Assembly: GCF_021246445.1 (NCBI RefSeq) | Contig: NZ_JAJQXW010000002.1 | Span: 434,001 to 498,000 of the forward strand | From: Rhabdothermincola salaria | GTDB taxonomy: Bacteria > Actinomycetota > Acidimicrobiia > Acidimicrobiales > Acidimicrobilacustridaceae | Length of the DNA: 64,000 nt | Reading direction: 5' to 3' | Part shown: in pieces, positions 46,523 to 56,430 of the stretch | How the letters are laid out: the number at the start of each line of letters is the position of its first letter | How positions within the stretch are numbered: position 1 is the first letter of the stretch | The notes under the pieces: generated by a model | What the model was told of the DNA's origin: nothing | Databases searched by the model: none | What the model saw: only the letters and a program-made list of their open reading frames with translations | Translations under genes and position numbers: made by a program

Positions 46523-47266
46523 TGCCGCGTGGACGAGACGACCGCCGCGACCGAGGGCCGTCTCGGGGACGGGTTCGGTGTCACCGGCGTAGTGCTGGGT
46601 CGACGGCCCGGCCCGGTAGTTGAGGAAGGCGTGGTGGCGGTCGCCGCAGGTCACCGCGTAGCGGGTGTCGGCGGGGATGTGGACTGCGGTGCCGGCGGGC
46701 ACCGGGTGGGCCCCGAGGTGGATCTCGCCGTCGATCACGAAGATGATCTCCTCGGCGCTGTGGGTGTGGGCCCGACCCCGGTTCCCGGGGGTGTCGCGCT
46801 CGACCTTCATGAGGGTCACGTCGCAACCCTCGCAGGTGGAGTCGGCGAACCAGGTGGCGAACGACGCGTCGCGCGAGCCGGACACGGCCCAGCCGTCGGG
46901 CCCGACGAGGTGCCGCCCCGCCGGTGGGTCGTCCTCGACGCTCGACGGGGTCGACCAGAAGTGGGCCAGGCGCGACGCTTCGGTGGCGGCGAGGGTGACG
47001 GGGCCGCCGGCGTGCAGCACCAGCGCACCGCCCGTGGCGAGGGCTGCACCGTCCACGTCCACGGCACCGGTGAGCAGGTACACGGCGTCCTCGCCGTGCT
47101 CGGCGGGCCACGACATGGTGGCTCCGGCCTCGAGCTCGACGATCACCAGACGCAGGTCTCCCCCGGTCACCAGCGGGCCGAGCCGAGCCCCTCGGCTCAC
47201 CTGGCACGAGCCGGGGTGTTCGGCGACGGCCGGGGAACCGTCGACCTCGGTGATGGTCAGGCGCAC
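46508..47266 (-). CDS. Two-domain cupin protein
   Basis: This 252-aa bicupin has a first half with GGDLRLVIVELEAGATMSWPAEHGEDAVYLLTG and a second with HTHSAEEIIFVIDGEIHLGAHPVPAGTAVHIPADTRYAV. The second domain keeps the cupin His residues (HTH) and E, so it may bind a metal. A CxxC (STCEGCDV) lies between domains. The ligand is unknown. TATCCT lies 6 nt before the GTG, so the mRNA is probably leaderless. Divergent from a DUF1275 gene only 53 bp away. Confidence 0.82.
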   Translation of the reverse strand: MRLTITEVDGSPAVAEHPGSCQVSRGARLGPLVTGGDLRLVIVELEAGATMSWPAEHGEDAVYLLTGAVDVDGAALATGGALVLHAGGPVTLAATEASRLAHFWSTPSSVEDDPPAGRHLVGPDGWAVSGSRDASFATWFADSTCEGCDVTLMKVERDTPGNRGRAHTHSAEEIIFVIDGEIHLGAHPVPAGTAVHIPADTRYAVTCGDRHHAFLNYRAGPSTQHYAGDTEPVPETALGRGGRLVHAARPRS

Positions 47267-47272
47267 GGGGCG

Positions 47273-47278
47273 AGGATA
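47273..47278 (-). promoter_or_regulatory. -10-like TATCCT, 6 nt before the start
   Basis: TATCCT on the minus strand ends 6 nt before the bicupin GTG. Confidence 0.5.
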
Positions 47279-47305
47279 GGGGCGCGCCGTGGGGTCGGGG
47301 CCACC

Positions 47306-47311
47306 TACGCT
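47306..47311 (+). promoter_or_regulatory. -10-like TACGCT, 8 nt before the start
   Basis: TACGCT then 8 nt then the GTG of the DUF1275 gene. With the bicupin's hexamer only about 28 bp away on the other strand, the two promoters must overlap. Confidence 0.5.
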
Positions 47312-47319
47312 CGGCGGAC

Positions 47320-48057
47320 GTGCCCCACGCCACCCAACCCCGGTTGTCGGGCCCGCTCGGCGCGGCGGTGGCGCTGACCGCGGCTGCCGGCTTCTCCGAC
47401 GCGCACATCTTCCTGCACGTCACCGATGTGTTCGTGGCCAACATGAGCGGCAACCTGGTGCTGGCCGGGATGGCGCTCGGGGAGGGCAGCTGGCGGGCCG
47501 GCGCCCGTCACGGCACCGCCCTGGTCTCGTTCGCTCTCGGCGCGGCGGTGGCCAACTGGTTCCATGCCCGCAACCGCCGCCGCGACCGCCCGATGCGCCC
47601 GGACCTGGTGTTGGCCTTCGAGGCGGGCCTCATGGTGCTCGTCGTCGTCTGGATCGCCGTGCTGGGCGGCGAGCACGCCGGCGAGACCGGGTTCGTGTAC
47701 CCGGTCATCGGGGTGGGCGCCTTCGCCATGGGCATGCAGAACGCGGCGTTGTTGCGGGTCGGGGCGGTGGCGGTGGCCACGACCTATGCGTCGGGGTCGG
47801 TGGCCCGGCTCGGGGCCGAGTCGGCCTTGATGGTCTCGGCCCCCGGCGTGGACGAGCGGTCACCGCACGCCCGGGCCGCCCGGGTCCTGGCCGCTGTGGT
47901 CCTCGCCTACCTCGGCGGCGCGGCCCTCGCCGCGTGGGCCGGTTCGGCGGCCGGCTGGTTGCTCATCCCGGTGGTGGTGTTGGCCGCGACCGCCCTGGCC
48001 ACCCACCGACGCCTGGCCGAGGAGCCGTGGGACGTCGACATCCGCCCCCCGGCGTAG
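47320..48057 (+). CDS. DUF1275 (YoaK) family membrane protein
   Basis: This 245-aa integral membrane protein begins LSGPLGAAVALTAAAGFSDA and has HVTDVFVANMSGNLVLAGMALG, the DUF1275 signature. Roughly six hydrophobic spans follow, including LVLAFEAGLMVLVVVWIAV, PVIGVGAFAMGMQNAALLRVG, and VLAAVVLAYLGGAALAAWAG. DUF1275 proteins are widespread membrane proteins without a proven substrate. GTG 47320 is the start. The stop codon lies inside the hairpin 48052-48106. Confidence 0.88.
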   Translation: MPHATQPRLSGPLGAAVALTAAAGFSDAHIFLHVTDVFVANMSGNLVLAGMALGEGSWRAGARHGTALVSFALGAAVANWFHARNRRRDRPMRPDLVLAFEAGLMVLVVVWIAVLGGEHAGETGFVYPVIGVGAFAMGMQNAALLRVGAVAVATTYASGSVARLGAESALMVSAPGVDERSPHARAARVLAAVVLAYLGGAALAAWAGSAAGWLLIPVVVLAATALATHRRLAEEPWDVDIRPPA

Positions 48058-48106
48058 TTGTCGGCAAAGGGCGCTGGGGGGTGACGCCCTTTCCCGACAG
48101 CTACGC
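48052..48106. repeat. Long intergenic palindrome after DUF1275
   Basis: Arms of 6, 6 and 8 bp (GCGTAG/CTACGC, TGTCGG/CCGACA, AAAGGGCG/CGCCCTTT) are separated by single mispairs, with an 11-nt loop at 48074-48084. It lies in the convergent DUF1275/antiporter gap and could be a terminator or a dispersed palindrome. Confidence 0.6.
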
Positions 48107-48139
48107 GTGGGAGCGGGTCGGGTGGGGGAGGGTCGTGGG

Positions 48140-49363
48140 CTAGGCCGAGCCGGTGCGGGTGCGAGAGCCGGCGAAGCGCATGGTGAGCGGGTCGGCGTAG
48201 CGCGTGAGCACCGGGCCCACCACGGCGAGGATCAGCACGTAGGCGGTGGCCAGGGCGCCGATGTCGGGCTCGACCGCGTTGGTGGTGGCCAGGGTGGCGA
48301 TGACGATCGAGAACTCGCCGCGGGCGACCAGCACGGTGCCGGCCCGGACGCGGCCTCGGACACCGATGCCGGCCCGGTTGGCCGCCCACCACCCCGTGAA
48401 CATCTTGGTGGCGGCGGTGACGACGGCCAGGGCCAGCGCGATCGGCAGGGCCCGGAGGATGGCGCTGGGCTCGATGGTGAAGGTGAAGAAGACGAAGAAC
48501 ACCCCGGCGAACAGGTCGCGCAGCGGGGCGAGGAGCTCGGCGCCGCGATGGGCCGACGGTCCCGAGACGGCGATGCCCACCAGGAAGGCACCGACGGCGG
48601 CGGACACCTGCAACGCCTCGGCGGCGCCGGCGATGACCAGGGCCAGGCCGAGGATGCTGAAGAGCAGGACCTCGTTGGAGCGGGCGAAGATCAGCCGCCC
48701 CAGCACGTCGGTGTGGCGCACCGACAAGAAGAGCGCCAGGGCCACGACCGCCATGGCCACCACGACGCCGATGACCATGCTGGAGAAGGCGCCACCCACG
48801 GCGAGGCCGGCCACGATGGGCAGGTAGACGGCCATCACCAGGTCCTCGATGACGAGGATGGCCAGCACGGTCGGGGTCTCGCGGTTGCCCAGTCGTCCGA
48901 GGTCGCCGAGGACCTTGGCGATGATGCCGGACGACGAGATGTAGGTGATGCCACCCAGGAAGACGGCGGCCAGGGGCGACCAGCCGAGGACGAGGCCGAA
49001 GGCCAGGCCAGGCAGGAAGTTGAGCACCAGATCCACCGCGCCGGCACCGGCCGAGGCGCGCAACGCACCCATCAGCTCCTGGGGCGTGTACTCGAGGCCG
49101 AGCATGAGCAACAGCAGGACCACGCCGATCTCGGCGCCGACCTCGATGAACTCGTCGGTGGCGGTGAGGTCGAAGAGGCCCCCGTCGCGCAGGAGCAGCC
49201 CGGTCATGAGGAACAGTGGGATCGGGGAGAGGCCGATCCGGTTGGCCAGCCGGGCCATGAGGCCGAGGGCGAGGAGGACCCCGCCGATCTCGAGCAGGGT
49301 GCGGGCGACGCCTTCGCCGCCGGCGGCGAGGATCGTGGGGACCACGCCGGCCAGAGCGGTCAC
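48140..49363 (-). CDS. Cation:proton antiporter (KefB/KhtU-like, CPA2)
   Basis: This 407-aa multi-span protein of the CPA2 monovalent cation/H+ antiporter family has LLEIGGVLLALGLMARLANR, IGLSPIPLFLMTGLLLRDGG, EFIEVGAEIGVVLLLLMLGLEYTPQEL, LGGITYISSSGIIAKVLGDLG and LAILVIEDLVMAVYLPI. GTG 49363 overlaps the stop of the adjacent TrkA-C gene (GTGA). The arrangement, a soluble TrkA-C protein plus an antiporter, matches Bacillus KhtT-KhtU, a potassium/proton antiporter, so K+ efflux is a reasonable guess. Confidence 0.9.
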   Translation of the reverse strand: MTALAGVVPTILAAGGEGVARTLLEIGGVLLALGLMARLANRIGLSPIPLFLMTGLLLRDGGLFDLTATDEFIEVGAEIGVVLLLLMLGLEYTPQELMGALRASAGAGAVDLVLNFLPGLAFGLVLGWSPLAAVFLGGITYISSSGIIAKVLGDLGRLGNRETPTVLAILVIEDLVMAVYLPIVAGLAVGGAFSSMVIGVVVAMAVVALALFLSVRHTDVLGRLIFARSNEVLLFSILGLALVIAGAAEALQVSAAVGAFLVGIAVSGPSAHRGAELLAPLRDLFAGVFFVFFTFTIEPSAILRALPIALALAVVTAATKMFTGWWAANRAGIGVRGRVRAGTVLVARGEFSIVIATLATTNAVEPDIGALATAYVLILAVVGPVLTRYADPLTMRFAGSRTRTGSA

Positions 49364-49845
49364 CCGGCCGACGCGCCGAGCAGCTCGGCGGCCGCGACGA
49401 TGCCGTCCTTGGTGCCGACCAGCACGACCGTGTCCCCGGCCAGCATCTCGTCCTCCGGTCCGGGGGCGGGCACCGCGGTGCCGTCGCGCATGATGGCGAT
49501 GACCGACGAGCCGGTGCGGGTGCGCATCTCGGTGTCGGCGATGGTGATGGGGGTGAACTCGGGCGGGAGGGGCAACCAGTCGATGAACAGGCCCTCGATC
49601 TCGGCCGAGAGGGCGGCCAGCTGGGCGGTGATGCGGGTGCCGCCCAGCAGCTCGGCCATCGCCGCGCTCTCGGCCTGCGTCAGCTCGATGCGGGCGGCGA
49701 CGGCGTCGGGGTCGTCCTCGTCGTAGAGGACGACCTCACGCCGTCCGGAGTGCCGGGAGATGACGCCGACGCGTTCTCCCGCCTCGCACGACATCTCGAA
49801 CTCGATGCCGACGCCGGGCAGCTTGGTCTCGCGGATCTCGGGCAT
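49360..49845 (-). CDS. TrkA-C domain antiporter regulatory subunit (KhtT-like)
   Basis: This 161-aa soluble protein has an N-terminal part IRETKLPGVGIEFEMSCEAGERVGVISRHSGRREVVLYD and a C-terminal RCK_C/TrkA-C domain (GTAVPAPGPEDEMLAGDTVVLVGTKDGIVAAAELL) that would bind a nucleotide or K+-linked ligand. It overlaps the antiporter gene by 4 nt, so the two are a translationally coupled regulator/transporter pair as in KhtT-KhtU. ATG 49845 is chosen. Confidence 0.9.
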   Translation of the reverse strand: MPEIRETKLPGVGIEFEMSCEAGERVGVISRHSGRREVVLYDEDDPDAVAARIELTQAESAAMAELLGGTRITAQLAALSAEIEGLFIDWLPLPPEFTPITIADTEMRTRTGSSVIAIMRDGTAVPAPGPEDEMLAGDTVVLVGTKDGIVAAAELLGASAG

Positions 49846-49907
49846 GTCCCATTGTCGCGTCCCCTGCTCGCCGGGGTGCGAGTCGACGGGTGCGAGCCGC
49901 TCCGCGC

Positions 49908-50891
49908 TCAGAGCGGGGGGAGCTCCTGGTCCAGTCCGATCAGGGGGGCGAGGGGGTCGCCGACCTCGGCCAGTCGGCCCTCGAGGTCCCGGATGGTCCA
50001 GCGGTCCGAGGCCAGCTCGGGGTCGTCGAGCTCGTCCCACTCGATGGGGACCGACACCGGCGCCCCGGCCGCGGGGCGCGTGCTCCATGGCGCCACCAGC
50101 GTCTTGTTGACGGCGTTCTGGGTGTAGTCGAGCCGGGCCAGGCCGCTGCGGTCGCTCTTGGACCACTTCCAGCTGACCAGGTCCGGCACCGTGGCGCCGA
50201 CGGCCCTAGACAGCTTCTCCACCCAGTCCCGCGTCTCGTCGAAGCCGTACCGGGGCGCCACCGGCACCCAGATCTGGATGCCCCGCTTGCCGGTGACCTT
50301 GGCGCCGGCCCGCACGTCGAGGTGCTCGAGGGCGGTGCGGTGCAGGCGGGCCAGGGTGAGCAGGTCGTCCCACGAGGTCTTGGCACCGGGATCGAGGTCG
50401 ATCAGCGCCCAGGTGGGCCGGCGCACGGCGGGGATGCGCGACGTCCAGGGGTTGAGCTCGATCGCCCCGTAGTTGGCCATCCAGGCCATGGCGGCGGGTG
50501 AGTCGACCACGAAGTACCACTCGGTGTCGCCTGCGGAGGCCCCTTCGTTGTGCCAGCGGCTCAGCCACTGCGGGGCGTGCGAGGGCACCGCCTTGTGCCA
50601 GAAGCCGTCGGTGTCGACGCCGTTCGGGAACCGGTTGAGGTTGACCGGTCGGTCGTAGAGGTAGGGGAGGGCGAACGGGGCGACCGAGGCGGCGTAGCGC
50701 ACCAGGTCGCGCTTGGTCGTGGCGGGACCGCCGTGGCGGCCGGGGAACAGGACCTTGTCGAGGTTGGTGAGCTTCACCTCGATCCCGCCGAGCGCCCACA
50801 GTCCCTCGTCGGCGAGCTCGTCCAGCGCGGCCAGCTCGTCGTCGGTGGGGAAGTCCCAGCCCGGAGGACGGGCCGGGGGGTCGGTCACCAC
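49908..50891 (-). CDS. LigD-type DNA polymerase/primase domain protein
   Basis: This 327-aa stand-alone polymerase domain related to LigD of non-homologous end joining has VKLTNLDKVLFPGRHGGPATTKRDLVRYAASVAPFALPYLYDRPVNLNRFPNG, FWHKAVPSHAPQWLSRW, the catalytic DLDPG in WALIDLDPGAKTSW, and VTGKRGIQIWVPVAPRYGF. The position usually His in the SGxxGxH-like motif is Gln in this protein, as in some stand-alone actinobacterial members to my memory. No ku or ligase gene is seen in the window. GTG 50891 is the start. Confidence 0.88.
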   Translation of the reverse strand: MVTDPPARPPGWDFPTDDELAALDELADEGLWALGGIEVKLTNLDKVLFPGRHGGPATTKRDLVRYAASVAPFALPYLYDRPVNLNRFPNGVDTDGFWHKAVPSHAPQWLSRWHNEGASAGDTEWYFVVDSPAAMAWMANYGAIELNPWTSRIPAVRRPTWALIDLDPGAKTSWDDLLTLARLHRTALEHLDVRAGAKVTGKRGIQIWVPVAPRYGFDETRDWVEKLSRAVGATVPDLVSWKWSKSDRSGLARLDYTQNAVNKTLVAPWSTRPAAGAPVSVPIEWDELDDPELASDRWTIRDLEGRLAEVGDPLAPLIGLDQELPPL

Positions 50892-50998
50892 GTTGACGGG
50901 AGAGCCCTCTGGGTCCGGACGCGCTGCCACGAGTCTGTTCGTACCCCATCGAGGCGGGCGGTGCCCGCCGAACCGGTCTGCCCCCGGCGTGGCGCCCG

Positions 50999-51004
50999 TA
51001 GCCT
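50999..51004 (+). promoter_or_regulatory. -10-like TAGCCT, 7 nt before the start
   Basis: TAGCCT then 7 nt then GTG of the fused ABC exporter. Confidence 0.5.
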
Positions 51005-51011
51005 CCCGGGG

Positions 51012-54000
51012 GTGAGCGAGCGCCCCTCCCCCGAGCCGGCAGCCGAGGGCGGCTGGATCCGGCGGCTGTGGCCCTTCCTCATGGCGCATCGTCGCAACGT
51101 CGTCCTGGCCCTCGGGGCGTCGGTCGTCGGGCAGGGGCTCATGGCCCTGGCCCCCTTGATCCAGAAGGTGGTGGTCGACGACGGCATCGTGGGTCGCAGC
51201 CGGCCGGTGGCGCCCTGGCTGACCGCCCTCGTGGTCATCGGCGTGGCCTCGTTCGCCTCGGCGGTGGTGCGGCGCTGGATCGGCGGCCGGGTGAGCCTCG
51301 ACGTGCAGTACGACCTGCGCAACGCCATCTACGAACGACTGCAGCGCCTCGACTTCGCCGGCCACGACCAGCTCCAGACCGGCCAGCTCGTGTCGCGCGC
51401 CTCGACCGACCTGGCGCTCATCCAGGGCCTGCTCGCCTTCCTCCCCATCATGTTGGGCAACGTGGTGATGGTCGTGCTCGCCCTCGTCATCATGACGATC
51501 CTGTCCCCGCCGCTCACCCTGGTGATGGTGGTGGTCCTGCCGCTGTTGTTGGTCACCGCTCTGCGCCTGCGCCGCAAGGTCTTCCCGGCCACGTGGGACG
51601 CCCAGCAGCGAGCCGGCGAGGTGGCCGGCGTGGTCGACGAGGCCGTCTCCGGGGTCCGGGTCGTCAAGGGGTTCGGCCAGGAGGACCGCGAGATCGCCCA
51701 CCTGGCCGACACCGCAGCCGGGCTGTACGCCTCCCGCGCCCGCCTGGTGCGCCTCCAGGCCCGGTTCACCTCCACCCTGCAGGCCATCCCCGCGCTGGCC
51801 CAGGTGGCGGTGCTGGCCCTCGGGGGGTGGTTGGCCATCGAGGGGCACCTCACCCTCGGCACCTTCCTCGCCTTCTCGGCCTACCTGGTGCAGCTGGTCG
51901 CACCGGTGCGCATGCTGGCCGGCCTGTTCACGGTGGGGCAGCAGGCCCGGGCCGGTGCCGAGCGCATCCTCGACGTGCTCGACGCCAACGCCGTGGTCAC
52001 CGAGGCACCCGACGCCGTCACCCTCGACGAGGTGGCGGGGGAGGTGCGCTTCGAGGGCGTGCGCTTCGGGTACACGCGCAGCGAGCCCGTGCTCGACGGT
52101 CTCGACCTGCGCATCGGGGCCGGCGAGGTGGTGGCCCTGGTGGGCACCAGTGGGTCGGGCAAGTCCACCGTCACCGCGCTGCTCCCCCGCTTCTACGACG
52201 TGCCCGAGGGTCGGGTCACCATCGACGGCACCGACGTGCGCGAGGTCACGCTCGAGTCGCTGCGGCGCCAGGTCGGCGTGGTGTTCGAGGACGCCTTCCT
52301 CTTCTCGGACTCGGTGGCGGCCAACATCGCCTACGGCCGCCCCGACGCCACCCACGACGACGTGGTGGCGGCGGCGACGGCGGCCGGGGCCCACGGCTTC
52401 GTGACCGCGCTGCCCGACGGCTACGCCACCGTGGTCGGCGAGCGGGGGCTCACCCTCTCCGGGGGCCAACGCCAGCGCATCGCCCTGGCCCGCGCCATCC
52501 TCACCGACCCTCGGATCCTCGTGCTCGACGACGCCACCTCGGCGATCGACGCAGCGACCGAGGAAGCCATCCACGCCACCCTCCGCTCGCTCATGCAGGA
52601 CCGCACCACCATCCTCATCGCCCACCGTCGCTCGACCCTGCGGTTGGCCCAACGGATCGTGGTCCTCGACGCTGGTCGAGTGGTGGCCGAGGGGTCCCAC
52701 GAGTCGCTGATGGTGGAGAGCCCCCGGTACCGGACCCTGTTCGCCGGCGACGAGGACCTCGACGGCGAGGGGCTGGTCGACCCGGCCCTCGGCTCCGCGG
52801 TACAGGGGAGGGTCGCGGGGGAGGGGGCAGAGCCGCTGGCGCTCTACGCCGAGCGGGTGGCCGAGGCCGACGAAGCGGGTCGCTCGGCCGGGGCCATCAC
52901 CTTGTCCGCCTGGCCCGCCCCCTCCGGTGCGGCGCCGGCCCCCAGCGCGGCGGTCGCCGGCCCGGCTCGCAACCCCGGCACCGGGGGCGGAGGAGGGGGC
53001 GGCGGCTTCGGTGGGGCGGCACTGTCGGCCACCCCGGAGTTGCTGGCCGCGCTCGACCGGCTGCCGCCGGCCGACGGCACCCCCGACGTCGACGTCGCGG
53101 CCGTGTCAGCACCCGAGGACGGACCGTTCCGCATCCGCCGGTTCGTGCGCCCGTGGGTGGCCGGCTTGGCGTTGGGTCTCGGCCTCGTCGTGCTCGACAC
53201 CATCTTGACCCTGCTCGGACCGGTGTTCGTGAGCCGAGGGGTGGACGAGGGCATCACGCCGGGCGACCGGGCCGCCCTGTGGGCCGCGGTGGTGATGTTC
53301 GCCGGCGCGGTGCTCGTCGACTGGGCCGTGGTGTGGACCTACACGCTGGTGACGGGCCGCACCGCCGAGCGCATGCTGTACGCCCTTCGGGTCAAGATCT
53401 TCGGGCACCTGCAGCGCATGTCGCTCGACTACTACGACGCCGAGCTCGACGGGCGCCTGATGACCCGCATGACCACCGACGTGGAGGCGCTCTCCCAGCT
53501 GGTGCAGACCGGCCTCATCAACGCCGTGGTCGGGGTGTTCACCTGCGTCGGCGTGTTCGTGTTCCTCGTCATCCTGTCGCCGCCCCTGGCGTTGGCGGCG
53601 GCGTCGATCCTGCCGCCGCTGCTGCTGGCCACCTGGTGGTACCGGCGCCGGTCGACCGAGCGCTACGAGAAGGCCCGCGAAGCCATCGCCGACGTGAACG
53701 CCAACCTCCAGGAGAGCCTCTCGGGTGTCCGGGTCGCGCAGGCCTACACCCGTGAGGATCGCAACATCTCGGGGTTCCGCTCGGTGAACCGTCGCTACCT
53801 CGACCACCGCCTGGGGGCGCAGCGGCTGGTGGCCCTCTACTTCCCGTTCATCTTGTTGCTGTCCGACCTCGGCGCGGTGGTGGTGCTGGGCACGGGTGCC
53901 GCCCTCGAGCCGCGCGGGATCGTGACCGCCGGCGTGGTCATCGCCTTCCTGCTGTACCTCAACCAGTTCTTCGCCCCTCTGCAGCAGCTGTCCCAGGTGC

Positions 54001-54869
54001 TCGACACCTGGCAGCAGGCGTCGGTGTCGGTGGCCAAGATCGAGGAGCTGCTGGCCACCCCCTCCACCACCCCACCGCCCGCTGACCCGGTCGACCCGGG
54101 TCGGGTGCGGGGCGAGGTGCGCTTCGAGGCGATGCGGTTCCGCTACTCCGGAGCGTCCGACGACGCCCTGCGCCGGCTCGACCTGGTCATCCCGGCCGGG
54201 CAGACCGTGGCCCTCGTGGGCGAGACCGGGGCCGGCAAGTCCACCGTCGTGAAGCTGGTGGCCCGCTTCTACGACCCTACCGAGGGGCGGGTCACCGTCG
54301 ACGGCATCGACCTGCGCGACATCGACCTCGGTGCCTTCCGGCGCCAGCTCGGCATCGTGCCCCAGGAGGCCTTCCTCTTCACCGGGACCGTGCGCGACAA
54401 CATCGCCTACGGTCGCCCCGAGGCCACCGACGCCGAGGTCGAGGCCGCCGCCCGGGCGGTGGGCGCCCACGAGTTCGTGGCCACCCTGCCCGAGGGCTAC
54501 CTGACGGCGGTGAGCGAGCGGGGCCGGTCGCTCTCGTCGGGCCAGCGCCAGCTCATCGCCCTGGCCCGGGCCCGCCTGGTCGACCCCGCCATCCTCCTGC
54601 TCGACGAAGCCACCTCCCAGCTCGACCTGGCCACCGAGGGCCGGGTGCAGCGAGCCATGGACGCCGCCGCCCAGGGGCGCACGACCCTGATGGTGGCCCA
54701 TCGCCTACCCACCGCCCGCCGGGCCGACCGCATCGTGGTGGTCGACGACGGCCGGGTGGTCGAGGACGGCACCCACGACGAGCTGGTGGCCGCCGGTGGG
54801 GCCTACGCCTCGCTGTGGGCCGCGTTCGCCGAGACCGCCGACGACGGGGACGGCGCGCTGGTGCCGTGA
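51012..54869 (+). CDS. Fused two-half ABC exporter (TM-NBD-TM-NBD) with asymmetric ATP sites
   Basis: A single 1285-aa polypeptide carries both halves of a type IV ABC exporter, like mycobacterial Rv0194. Half 1 has an ABC_membrane region, Walker A VGTSGSGKSTVTALL, signature LSGGQRQRIALARA and Walker B ILVLDDATSAID, in which the catalytic Glu is Asp. Half 2 has VGETGAGKSTVVKLV, signature LSSGQRQLIALARA and canonical ILLLDEATSQLD. The pairing of NBD1 Walker B and NBD2 signature forms the degenerate site. A Gly-rich linker joins the halves. Substrates are likely lipids or drugs. GTG 51012 is the start; the frame upstream is unconserved. Confidence 0.93.
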   Translation: MSERPSPEPAAEGGWIRRLWPFLMAHRRNVVLALGASVVGQGLMALAPLIQKVVVDDGIVGRSRPVAPWLTALVVIGVASFASAVVRRWIGGRVSLDVQYDLRNAIYERLQRLDFAGHDQLQTGQLVSRASTDLALIQGLLAFLPIMLGNVVMVVLALVIMTILSPPLTLVMVVVLPLLLVTALRLRRKVFPATWDAQQRAGEVAGVVDEAVSGVRVVKGFGQEDREIAHLADTAAGLYASRARLVRLQARFTSTLQAIPALAQVAVLALGGWLAIEGHLTLGTFLAFSAYLVQLVAPVRMLAGLFTVGQQARAGAERILDVLDANAVVTEAPDAVTLDEVAGEVRFEGVRFGYTRSEPVLDGLDLRIGAGEVVALVGTSGSGKSTVTALLPRFYDVPEGRVTIDGTDVREVTLESLRRQVGVVFEDAFLFSDSVAANIAYGRPDATHDDVVAAATAAGAHGFVTALPDGYATVVGERGLTLSGGQRQRIALARAILTDPRILVLDDATSAIDAATEEAIHATLRSLMQDRTTILIAHRRSTLRLAQRIVVLDAGRVVAEGSHESLMVESPRYRTLFAGDEDLDGEGLVDPALGSAVQGRVAGEGAEPLALYAERVAEADEAGRSAGAITLSAWPAPSGAAPAPSAAVAGPARNPGTGGGGGGGGFGGAALSATPELLAALDRLPPADGTPDVDVAAVSAPEDGPFRIRRFVRPWVAGLALGLGLVVLDTILTLLGPVFVSRGVDEGITPGDRAALWAAVVMFAGAVLVDWAVVWTYTLVTGRTAERMLYALRVKIFGHLQRMSLDYYDAELDGRLMTRMTTDVEALSQLVQTGLINAVVGVFTCVGVFVFLVILSPPLALAAASILPPLLLATWWYRRRSTERYEKAREAIADVNANLQESLSGVRVAQAYTREDRNISGFRSVNRRYLDHRLGAQRLVALYFPFILLLSDLGAVVVLGTGAALEPRGIVTAGVVIAFLLYLNQFFAPLQQLSQVLDTWQQASVSVAKIEELLATPSTTPPPADPVDPGRVRGEVRFEAMRFRYSGASDDALRRLDLVIPAGQTVALVGETGAGKSTVVKLVARFYDPTEGRVTVDGIDLRDIDLGAFRRQLGIVPQEAFLFTGTVRDNIAYGRPEATDAEVEAAARAVGAHEFVATLPEGYLTAVSERGRSLSSGQRQLIALARARLVDPAILLLDEATSQLDLATEGRVQRAMDAAAQGRTTLMVAHRLPTARRADRIVVVDDGRVVEDGTHDELVAAGGAYASLWAAFAETADDGDGALVP

Positions 54870-54930
54870 CGCGCCGGGGCCGGTGGAGCGACGCTGCCCC
54901 ACCGGCCCCGAGACCGACGCACCAGAGTGG

Positions 54931-56235
<1,305 letters not shown>

Positions 56236-56241
56236 GCCGCG

Positions 56242-56247
56242 ATGCTA
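56242..56247 (-). promoter_or_regulatory. -10-like TAGCAT, 6 nt before the start
   Basis: TAGCAT (minus strand) precedes the MIPS ATG by 6 nt. The mRNA is likely leaderless. Confidence 0.5.
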
Positions 56248-56253
56248 CGAGGA

Positions 56254-56294
56254 ACTGAACAGTCATTGAGGTCTGTGTAGCAAGACTGAACAGT
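56254..56294. promoter_or_regulatory. Paired operator-like repeats upstream of the MIPS gene
   Basis: Two copies of ACTGAACAGT at 56254-56263 and 56285-56294 are 31 bp apart, three helical turns. Each is an 8-of-10 dyad. The near copy lies in the spacer of the predicted promoter and the far copy just past the expected -35, so a repressor bound to both would block transcription. Confidence 0.6.
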
Positions 56295-56367
56295 TAGCCT
56301 CGGGGGGTGGCCCCTCGACCCGCTCCTACCCCGGCCCGCCACACCCCGACGACGTACCTCCCCACCG

Positions 56368-56417
56368 GTTCTTGCATGGCTTCGGCGTGCTCTGCGACGC
56401 CGAACGCATGCAAGAAC
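56368..56417. repeat. Palindrome H1 upstream of LysR gene
   Basis: An 11-bp perfect outer stem (GTTCTTGCATG/CATGCAAGAAC), a 2x2 internal mismatch, a 7-bp inner stem (TTCGGCG/CGCCGAA) and a 10-nt loop. It lies just before the ribosome-binding site of the LysR gene. Confidence 0.75.
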
Positions 56418-56430
56418 GAAGGGGTTGGCG

